A stretch of 64,000 nt of DNA, taken from positions 1,178,001-1,242,000 of the forward strand of contig CAVUQC010000007.1 of assembly GCA_963743575.1 (NCBI GenBank). The letters are read 5' to 3'. The translations under genes were made by a program, and so were the position numbers. The DNA comes from DASUPK01 sp963743575. Its GTDB lineage: Bacteria > Actinomycetota > Thermoleophilia > Solirubrobacterales > 70-9. The notes below the pieces were generated by a model. The model saw nothing but the letters and a program-made list of their open reading frames with translations, was not told the DNA's origin and did not search any database. Below are positions 57,711 to 64,000 of this stretch, in pieces; within the stretch, counting starts at the first letter, position 1, and the number at the start of each line of letters is the position of its first letter.

Positions 57711-60151
57711 CGCTTGCTCACCCGGATCCGCTGTGGGACGCCGTTGGTGAGCACGTTGCCGTTGGCGTCATCGGTGCCCTCGATCAAGAAGGCGGCGCCC
57801 TGCTGCATCCGCTCGCGGATGGCGACGATCGCCTCGACGCTGTGGCCGTTGACGGCGACCGTGATGGGGTCGCCGTTCGCCAGTTCAAGCGACTCCGCGT
57901 CCTTCGCGTGGAGCTCGAGCTTCTGCTTGGGCATGAGGAATCGCAGCGCCGGGTTGCGCTTGGTGACGTCAGTCGCCCAAAGGTCGCGGTAAGTCCCAAG
58001 CACGAGCCCACCCCCACCTGGGGTCAGGTCTTGCATGCCGCCGCGTGATGCAAGACCTGACCCCTGGGGTGGGGTCCAGGATTGGCCGGGGTCGCGGTCT
58101 CCCCAGCGGAGGCCCGTGCCGCCGATCTCCTCGTAGGTGATCGAGTCGTAGAAGGGGACCTCGCTCGAGAGCGCCTCGAAGACCTCGGCGGGCGACTCCG
58201 GCGTCAGGTCGGAGCCCAGTTCCGACGCGACGGCCGCGAGGAACCGCCAGCCGGGAATCATGCCGTCGGGCAGCGGCACGTTGCGGCGCAGGCGCTGGAG
58301 GCGGCCGTCGGGGTGGGTGACCGTGCCCTCCTTCTCGGCGAAGCTCTCGGCGGGGATGACCAGGTTGGCGAGCTTCGTCGACTCGTCCTCGAAGCCGGCG
58401 ATGGCGACCACGAAGTTGCCGGCGAGCGCTTGACGCCAGCCGTCGGAGTCGGGCTGGGTCCGAACCGGGTCCGCGTTCACCACCAGGGTGGCGCCGAGCT
58501 CGTGGGCCGCGAGGCCATCCTTGATGGCGGCGCTGCCACGCCCGGGTTCCGTGGGCTCAAGGCCAGGCTTGGCGCCGGGGAGGCAGCCGACCTCGCGCAG
58601 GCCGCGGCCGTTCGACTCCTCGGGTACCTCCAGGAGACCCGGGCCGATCCGCTGGTGCATCTCGAGCGCACGGGCGCAGGCATGGAGAGCCTCGACGGCG
58701 CCGGGGTTTCGCCAGAGGCGCTCGCCCCAGATGATCGCCTGATCGGGAGCGTCGCGAAGGATCTCCGCGACCGCCTCGGCGTCCTTGTTGAAGGGGCCGT
58801 CGGTGTCGTAACCCTCGGCGCCGAGCGCCCCAGCGAGCGCCCTGACGAAGGAGGCCGCGTCGCCGGGCAGGTAGCGGATCGCCTCGGCCGCTCCGCCGTC
58901 CAGCGCGGTGGGGCGCTCGGAGGCCACCATCAGCTTGGCGTTCGCCCGCCGCACCGCCTTGCGGATGCGCAGGTCGAGGATCGGCATCTCGTGCAGGGGA
59001 TCCGTGCCGATCACCAGGATCACGTCGGCGTGGTCGAGGTCCGAGATCTTGGAGCCGAGCTCGGGCCGCGAGAGCTCCGCCAGCAGGCCGGCGTCGACCG
59101 GGCTGGCGGAGCAGTCCACGTTCGACGACCCGGCGCTGCGGAGGATCCTCTGGACGAGCCAGCCCTCCTCGTTCGAGGTGCTGCCGCCGACGATCGCGGC
59201 CGCCTTCTCGCCGGCGCCGCGGATCGCGTCGGCTACCTTGGTGACCGCCTCGTCCCAGGAGATCGGGCTGAGGCTGCCGTCGCCGGCGCGGACCATCGGC
59301 CTGGTGATCCGCTCCTCGGAGTTGAACATCTGGAAGGCGAAGCGGCCCTTGTCGCAGAGCCAGCCGTCGTCGACCTCGACGTTGTCGCGGGCGAGGACGC
59401 GCAGCACCCGCTCGTCGCGAACGGTGAACTTGACGTTGCACTGGCTCGGGCAGAGTGTGCAGACCGAGCCCGCGTCCTCGATGTCCCAGGGCCGGGCGCG
59501 GAAGCGGTAGGTGTAGGAGGTCAACGCGCCGACCGGGCAGAGCTCGGTGATGTTGCCGTGGAAGGGCGCGATATAGGGCCGCTCGTCGAAGGTGCCGACG
59601 AAGGTCTTGTCGCCGCGCTCGAGGAGCTGCAGCTGGTCGTCCTCGGCGACCTCTTGGCTGAAGCGAACGCAGCGGTAGCAGAGGATGCAGCGCTCGCGGT
59701 CGATCGCCACGAGCGGCGAGAGCTCGAGCGGCTTCTCGAAGTGGCGCTTCGGATCGGTGAAGCGACTCTTGCCGGGGCCCCAGCCCATCGCGATGTCCTG
59801 GAGCGGGCACTCGCCGCCCTTGTCGCAGACCGGGCAGTCGAGCGGGTGGTTGACGAGCAGGAACTCGACGACCGCGTTCTGCGCCTCCTTGACCCGGTCG
59901 GTCTGCGTGTAGACGACCATGCCGTCGCGGATCGGGGTCGAGCAGGAGGTCTGGAGCTTCGGCATCCCCTCGATCTCCACGAGGCACATCCGGCAGGCGC
60001 CGACGGGCTCCCCGAGCTTCGGCTCGTAACAGAAGACGGGGATCTCGATGTCGCCCATCTTGGCGGCGTCGTGGAGCATCGTGCCCTCGGGAGCCGTCAC
60101 CTCGCGGCCGTCGACAACGAGGGTCACGGCGTTGCGGATCTGGCGGGTCAC
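57707..60151 (-). CDS. nuoG: NADH-quinone oxidoreductase subunit G
   Basis: This 814-residue electron-transfer subunit has, in order, a [2Fe-2S] ferredoxin domain (CYEPKLGEPVGACRMC), CPVCDKGGECPLQD, CILCYRCVRFSQEV and CTLCPSQCNVKF. A molybdopterin-oxidoreductase-like domain follows. Around residues 692-716 (GSGLASRGGMQDLTPGGGG) the sequence is encoded by a perfect 17-bp inverted repeat, not part of the family fold. ATG overlaps the nuoF stop (ATGA). Confidence 0.95.
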   Translation of the reverse strand: MTRQIRNAVTLVVDGREVTAPEGTMLHDAAKMGDIEIPVFCYEPKLGEPVGACRMCLVEIEGMPKLQTSCSTPIRDGMVVYTQTDRVKEAQNAVVEFLLVNHPLDCPVCDKGGECPLQDIAMGWGPGKSRFTDPKRHFEKPLELSPLVAIDRERCILCYRCVRFSQEVAEDDQLQLLERGDKTFVGTFDERPYIAPFHGNITELCPVGALTSYTYRFRARPWDIEDAGSVCTLCPSQCNVKFTVRDERVLRVLARDNVEVDDGWLCDKGRFAFQMFNSEERITRPMVRAGDGSLSPISWDEAVTKVADAIRGAGEKAAAIVGGSTSNEEGWLVQRILRSAGSSNVDCSASPVDAGLLAELSRPELGSKISDLDHADVILVIGTDPLHEMPILDLRIRKAVRRANAKLMVASERPTALDGGAAEAIRYLPGDAASFVRALAGALGAEGYDTDGPFNKDAEAVAEILRDAPDQAIIWGERLWRNPGAVEALHACARALEMHQRIGPGLLEVPEESNGRGLREVGCLPGAKPGLEPTEPGRGSAAIKDGLAAHELGATLVVNADPVRTQPDSDGWRQALAGNFVVAIAGFEDESTKLANLVIPAESFAEKEGTVTHPDGRLQRLRRNVPLPDGMIPGWRFLAAVASELGSDLTPESPAEVFEALSSEVPFYDSITYEEIGGTGLRWGDRDPGQSWTPPQGSGLASRGGMQDLTPGGGGLVLGTYRDLWATDVTKRNPALRFLMPKQKLELHAKDAESLELANGDPITVAVNGHSVEAIVAIRERMQQGAAFLIEGTDDANGNVLTNGVPQRIRVSKR
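58008..58077. repeat. REP-like palindrome inside nuoG
   Basis: The perfect arms are GGGGTCAGGTCTTGCAT at 58020-58036 and ATGCAAGACCTGACCCC at 58048-58064, with an 11-nt loop. Imperfect C/G-rich extensions lie outside. There is no stop codon in the nuoG frame. Confidence 0.9.
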
Positions 60152-61422
60152 GCCGCCATCTCCATCGGCTGCTGGATCGCCTCGATGAACTCGTCGCGGA
60201 ACTTCTCCACCATCGCGCCGACCGGCATCGCCATGGAGTCGCCTAGCACGCAGAGGCAGTTGCCGATGATGTTGGTCTGCACCGAGGCGACGGTCTCCAG
60301 GTCGATCGGGGTCGCCTGGCCGTGGATCATCCGCTCGAGCATCTTCACGGTCCAGTTGGTCCCCTCACGGCAGGGAGTGCATTTCCCGCAGGACTCGTGG
60401 TGGTAGAAGCGCGCGGTCCGCAGGGCGAGCTCGACGACGCTCGTGGTGTCGTCGAAGACGATGATCGAGCCGGAGCCGAGCATGGACCCGGCCTCCTGCA
60501 TCGCCTCGAAGCTGTAGGGGAGGTCCATGACCTCGTCGGCGAGCAACACAGGCGAGGACGAGCCGCCCGGGAAAACTCCCTTGGTCGTGCGCCCCTCCAG
60601 CGGGCCGCCGGCGAGGTCGTTGATCAGGTCCTTCGTCGGGATGCCGAGCTCGACCTCGTAGTTGCCCGGACGCCGCACGTCGCCCGAGACCGAGACGACC
60701 TTGGTGCCCGGCGACTGCTCGGTGCCGAAGCTGGTGAACCACTTCGCCCCCGAGGAAACGATGTGCGGCGCGTTGGAGAGGGTCTCGACGTTGTTGATCA
60801 GCGTCGGCCCGTCGTAGAGGCCCTGCACCGCGGGGAACGGCGGCTTGAGGCGCGGGTTTCCGCGCTTGCCCTCCAGCGAGTCGAGCAGAGCGGTCTCCTC
60901 GCCACAGATGTAGGCGCCGGCGCCGCGGTGGACGACCAGCTCGACCTGCTCGCCGGTGCCGAGGACGTCGTCGCCGAGAAAGCCGGCGTCGTAGGCCTCC
61001 TCGACCGCCTTGTCGACAATGTCGCCCTGCAGGTCGTACTCGCCTCGGATGTAGATGAAGCAGCGGTTGGCGCCCGCGGCTCGCGCGGCGATGATGATTC
61101 CCTCGATCAGCTGGTGCGGGTTCTTCTGCATCAGCTCGCGGTCCTTGAAGGCGCCGGGCTCTGACTCGTCGGCGTTGCAGCACAGGTACTTGTCCATGTC
61201 GCCGCGCGGCAGGAACGAGGCCTTCTTGCCCATCGAGAACCCGGCGCCGCCGCGGCCGCGGAGGCCCGAGTCCTCCAGCTCCTTCAGGACCTCCTCGGGC
61301 GTCATGTCCTTGTAGGCCTTGCGAATGGCCTCATAGCCGCCGAACTTGCGGTAGGTCTTGATCGAGGCGAGCCCGGGCTCGTCGATGTTCCGGAAGAGGA
61401 TTCGGGTCTCCTCGGAGGCCAC
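60148..61422 (-). CDS. nuoF: NADH-quinone oxidoreductase subunit F
   Basis: This 424-residue NADH-oxidising subunit has the FMN/NADH-binding region GLRGRGGAGFSMGKKASF and the [4Fe-4S] motif HESCGKCTPCREG. GTG at 61422 shares one base with the nuoE stop (TAGTG) and gives the family-typical start VASEETRILFRNIDEPG; longer in-frame sequence upstream lies within nuoE. Confidence 0.96.
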   Translation of the reverse strand: MASEETRILFRNIDEPGLASIKTYRKFGGYEAIRKAYKDMTPEEVLKELEDSGLRGRGGAGFSMGKKASFLPRGDMDKYLCCNADESEPGAFKDRELMQKNPHQLIEGIIIAARAAGANRCFIYIRGEYDLQGDIVDKAVEEAYDAGFLGDDVLGTGEQVELVVHRGAGAYICGEETALLDSLEGKRGNPRLKPPFPAVQGLYDGPTLINNVETLSNAPHIVSSGAKWFTSFGTEQSPGTKVVSVSGDVRRPGNYEVELGIPTKDLINDLAGGPLEGRTTKGVFPGGSSSPVLLADEVMDLPYSFEAMQEAGSMLGSGSIIVFDDTTSVVELALRTARFYHHESCGKCTPCREGTNWTVKMLERMIHGQATPIDLETVASVQTNIIGNCLCVLGDSMAMPVGAMVEKFRDEFIEAIQQPMEMAA

Positions 61423-62318
61423 TACTTCTTTCCCTTCTTCGCCTTCGGCTTGGGCCGGGTGCCCTTGTTCATCGGGTGCCGGCTGAGGCGCTTGTCGCCG
61501 CCGCCGCGCGGCCCGCCGGCGGCCGGGCGATCCTGAAGCCGCTTCTCGGGGAGGACGCTCTTGCTGTTCTTCCGCAGCTGCTCGACCGCCGTCCCGGCGT
61601 CCTCCTCGGTGAGCGGCCCGTAGTAGCGCTCGTCGATTGAGGCCATCGGGGCGAGGTCGCAGGCGCCGAGGCACTCGAAGCTGCGCACGAAGACATCAAC
61701 CGGCACGTCCTCAGCTGCGCTTCCGGGCGTGCCGGGTGAGGGCGCCTCTGCCTTGGCAACCCTGTGGCCGGCCGCCTCCTTGAACGCGTCAAGCAGGTTG
61801 TCCGCACCGCGCAGCCAGCAGCTGATGTTGGTGCACACCAGGACCTGGTGCTCGCCCTCGGGCTCGAGGCGGAAAAGGTCATAGAAGCTGGCCACGGACT
61901 CGAGGTAGCCGGGGGTCACCCCCATGACGGCCGCGGCCTGCTCGATGCCCTCGGGTGTGCACCAGCCGTAGCGGCGCTGGACGGCCCAGAGCGCCGGGAT
62001 GGCGGCCGAGCGCTTCTGGGGATAGCGCTTCATCGCGCGGCCGATCTCCTGCGCCAGGGCGCGGGGAACGTCGACCTCGGATGGCTCGGGGACGGGGGCG
62101 GCCTCGCCATGCGGCTCGCGTGCCTCCGTGCTTGCCTGGACGACCTCGATCTCCTCGGGCGGGATGTCGACCCCGACCTGTTCCTGACCCATCTCACGGG
62201 TGGCTCCTCCGGCTTCGCCTTCGGAGCCCCCTCGCACCCACGGCGGCTCGGGGGCGTCGTGGATGTGGCCCGGATCCGCCGTCCAGGGCCGCTCGCCCTT
62301 GGGAATCAGCGGGCTCAT
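61422..62318 (-). CDS. nuoE: NADH-quinone oxidoreductase subunit E, extended
   Basis: This 298-residue subunit carries the [2Fe-2S] cluster N1a: VCTNISCWLRGAD and FECLGACDLAP. Compared with NuoE of about 160-240 residues it has an N-terminal extension (about 85 residues, part encoded by the repeat at 62195). An insert between the cysteine pairs (HRVAKAEAPSPGTPG, repeat at 61720) and a basic C-terminal tail (TRPKPKAKKGKK) are also extra. ATG overlaps the nuoD stop (ATGA). Confidence 0.94.
   Translation of the reverse strand: MSPLIPKGERPWTADPGHIHDAPEPPWVRGGSEGEAGGATREMGQEQVGVDIPPEEIEVVQASTEAREPHGEAAPVPEPSEVDVPRALAQEIGRAMKRYPQKRSAAIPALWAVQRRYGWCTPEGIEQAAAVMGVTPGYLESVASFYDLFRLEPEGEHQVLVCTNISCWLRGADNLLDAFKEAAGHRVAKAEAPSPGTPGSAAEDVPVDVFVRSFECLGACDLAPMASIDERYYGPLTEEDAGTAVEQLRKNSKSVLPEKRLQDRPAAGGPRGGGDKRLSRHPMNKGTRPKPKAKKGKK
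61720..61768 (-). repeat. Interspersed repeat copy between the NuoE cysteine pairs
   Basis: On the minus strand it reads CAGGGTTGCC, then GGCGCCCTCACCCGGCAC. It is in frame and sister to the nuoJ copy at 55570. Confidence 0.65.
62195..62239 (+). repeat. Interspersed repeat copy in the NuoE N-terminal extension
   Basis: It reads CACGGGTGGCTCC, CGGCTTCGCC, then GGAGCCCCCTCGCAC. The arms GGCTCC and GGAGCC pair. Confidence 0.7.
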
Positions 62319-63622
62319 CGGTCCACCCCTCCGATGATCGGGTCGAGCATCCCGAGGTTCTGGATCAGGTCGGCGATCAGCCCGCCGACCGACATGTCCC
62401 GGAGGGACTGCATGTTGACGAACGATGGGTCGCGGAAGTGGACGCGCGCGGGCTTCGATGAGCCATCGGCGAGGACAAAGCAGCCGAGCTCGCCTCGCGG
62501 CGATTCGATCGAGTAGTAGAGCTCGCCCGGCGCCACCCGGTAGCCCTCCGTGACGAGCTTGAAGTGGTGGATGAGCGCCTCCATTGAGGTGGAGAGCTCA
62601 TCCCTGGGCGGCAGGACGTACTTGCGATCGTCGGCGATCCACGGGCCCTCGGGCAGGCCGTCGAGGCACTGCTCGATGATCCGCACCGACTCCCGCATCT
62701 CCTGCACGCGGACCCGGTAGCGGTCGTAGCCATCCCCGACCGTGCCGACGGGGATCTGGAAGTCGAAGTCCTCATACGCGAGGTAGGGATCGACCTTTCG
62801 CAGGTCCCAGGGCTCGCCCGCGGCCCGCAGCAGCGGGCCGGTGACGCCGAGCTCGAGGAGCCGCTCCCGCGAGACGATCCCGACGTTGCGCGTTCGGTGC
62901 AGGAAGATCTCGTTGCGGTCGAGGAGAGCCTCGTACTGGTCGATCCGGGTCGGCATCACGGCGCAGAATTCCCGGACCTTCTGCTCGAAGCCGACCGGGA
63001 TGTCCTCGAAGACACCGCCCACCTGGAAATAGCGGGTGTGCATCCGCTGTCCCGCCGACATCTCGAACAGGTCGAGGATCCTGTCCCGCTCGCGGAAGCA
63101 GTACCACAGCATCGAGATCGCCCCGATGTCGAGCGCCGTCGTGCCCAACCAGACCAGGTGGGACATGATCCGGCAGAGCTCCATGTGGAGCACGCGCAGG
63201 TACTGAGCGCGCCTTGGTATCTCCAGCTCCACCAGGCGCTCCACGCAGCCGCAGAACGCCTCCATCTGGAAGAAGTACGAGAGGTAGTCCATCCGCTCGA
63301 CGAACGGGATGACCTTCCAGTAGCTCTTTTCCTCGCAGGACTTCTCGATTCCGGTGTGCAGATAGCCCATTACCGGCTTCAGGTCGATGACGCGCTCGCC
63401 CTGGAGCGTCACGATCACCCGCAGCACTCCGTGGGTGGCCGGGTGGTGCGGCCCCATGTTGATCGTGAGGATCTCCTGCTCCGGCTCGAGGCCCGGCCCC
63501 TCGAGCTCCTTCTCGGCGCGTTCGGCGCTCTCGTCCATGAGGGCGGCCGAGGGGTCCTCCGTGAACAGCTCGACGCCCCGCTCGGTGATGTCCGCTTCGT
63601 CTCTGAGGATCTCGTCGGCCAT
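62315..63622 (-). CDS. nuoD: NADH-quinone oxidoreductase subunit D
   Basis: This 435-residue peripheral-arm subunit lines the quinone site. It has INMGPHHPATHGVLRVIVTL (quinone-binding His), KPVMGYLHTGIEK and the C-terminal DPIIGGVDR. ATG at 63622 overlaps the nuoC stop (TGATG); a GTG one codon earlier is less likely. Confidence 0.97.
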   Translation of the reverse strand: MADEILRDEADITERGVELFTEDPSAALMDESAERAEKELEGPGLEPEQEILTINMGPHHPATHGVLRVIVTLQGERVIDLKPVMGYLHTGIEKSCEEKSYWKVIPFVERMDYLSYFFQMEAFCGCVERLVELEIPRRAQYLRVLHMELCRIMSHLVWLGTTALDIGAISMLWYCFRERDRILDLFEMSAGQRMHTRYFQVGGVFEDIPVGFEQKVREFCAVMPTRIDQYEALLDRNEIFLHRTRNVGIVSRERLLELGVTGPLLRAAGEPWDLRKVDPYLAYEDFDFQIPVGTVGDGYDRYRVRVQEMRESVRIIEQCLDGLPEGPWIADDRKYVLPPRDELSTSMEALIHHFKLVTEGYRVAPGELYYSIESPRGELGCFVLADGSSKPARVHFRDPSFVNMQSLRDMSVGGLIADLIQNLGMLDPIIGGVDR

Positions 63623-64000
63623 CACTCGAACCAGCGCGGAGCTTCGATCTCGTTGTGTGTGTAGAGCACCGGCTCGCCACCGATCGGGAAGTCACGGCGC
63701 TGCGGCCAGCCCACATAGTCCTCGGGCATCGCGATGCGGCGCAGATCGGGGTGCCCGCGGAAGACGATTCCGAAGAAGTCGTAGGCCTCCCGCTCCTGGA
63801 AGTCGGCGGTTGGGAAGAGCTCGACGCAGGAGTCCAGCTCCGGGAGCTTCTCGGCCCCCCGGGCTCCGTTCGAGGTGTCGCCGGCGGCCGGGTCGGCGAG
63901 CAGCGCCTTGACGTGCACACGCTCCATGCGGTCACGGCAGAGCAGCTCGTAGTGGACCGCGAAGCGGGGGGTGGCGGGCAGGTAGTCGGCGGCGTGGACG
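63622..64000 (-). CDS. nuoC: NADH-quinone oxidoreductase subunit C, C-terminal part (partial at window edge)
   Basis: The last 125 residues are visible: VHAADYLPATPRFAVHYELL reads in from the window edge, then FQEREAYDFFGIVFRGHPDL, the 30-kDa subunit signature, and GWPQRRDFPIG. The start lies beyond 64000. It continues directly into nuoD. Confidence 0.95.
   Translation of the reverse strand, partial: VHAADYLPATPRFAVHYELLCRDRMERVHVKALLADPAAGDTSNGARGAEKLPELDSCVELFPTADFQEREAYDFFGIVFRGHPDLRRIAMPEDYVGWPQRRDFPIGGEPVLYTHNEIEAPRWFE

Noticed and set aside
58020..58064. Palindrome considered as a transcription terminator
   Set aside because: It lies inside the nuoG frame, about 350 nt before the stop codon, with the operon continuing.
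58082..60406. Long plus-strand frame opposite nuoG and nuoF
   Set aside because: The opposite strand carries complete iron-sulfur motifs; this frame has none.

Overview
This is a very GC-rich bacterial chromosome segment, densely packed with about sixty protein genes. I see no rRNA, tRNA, CRISPR array, insertion sequence or prophage, and no gene-free stretch reaches 300 bases. The gene set points to a high-GC actinobacterium, and my best guess is Thermoleophilia (Solirubrobacterales). The reasons are a Kgd-type 2-oxoglutarate dehydrogenase fusion, an F420-type LLM oxidoreductase, a MenG-like methyltransferase, a UbiA enzyme of the decaprenyl-phosphate phosphoribosyltransferase type, paired actinobacterial acyl-CoA dehydrogenases, many GTG starts, and secreted proteins with repeat and Ig-like modules. 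The taxonomic assignment is inference.

Layout. 1-2113 holds the start of an E2-E1 2-oxoglutarate dehydrogenase fusion that keeps two lipoyl domains. 2156-8921 holds a possible ether-lipid pair (fatty acyl-CoA reductase and alkylglycerone-phosphate synthase), a UbiA prenyl-phosphate transferase and secreted proteins. 9023-12563 holds a two-subunit acyl-CoA dehydrogenase behind a TetR-like operator, plus an LLM oxidoreductase. 12603-15905 is a block of secreted repeat proteins. 15902-26839 holds citrate synthase, MenG, a DsbA-like protein, a Na+/H+ antiporter, a PfkB kinase, a quinone oxidoreductase, a DEAD-box helicase and a histidine kinase/response regulator pair. 27725-33533 holds HAD, APH-kinase and ACAD genes, the three parts of human ACAD10, surrounding a MarR/MFS/metallo-hydrolase group. 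33544-47365 is a mixed metabolic and envelope region. 47425-64000 runs leftward from nuoC through nuoN, followed by an AEC transporter and a tandem ThyX-like protein.

Recurring features. Many genes appear leaderless: a TANNNT hexamer lies 6-9 nt before the start codon, and it resolves several ambiguous starts. A family of short palindromic repeats (ends ACGGGTNGC and GCCCTCGCA) sits between genes and in frame inside proteins, including nuoE, nuoJ, a helicase, a kinase and a transporter. nuoG also carries an in-frame 17-bp-arm REP-like palindrome. A 27-codon frame is fitted between nuoL and nuoM by ATGA overlaps at both ends.
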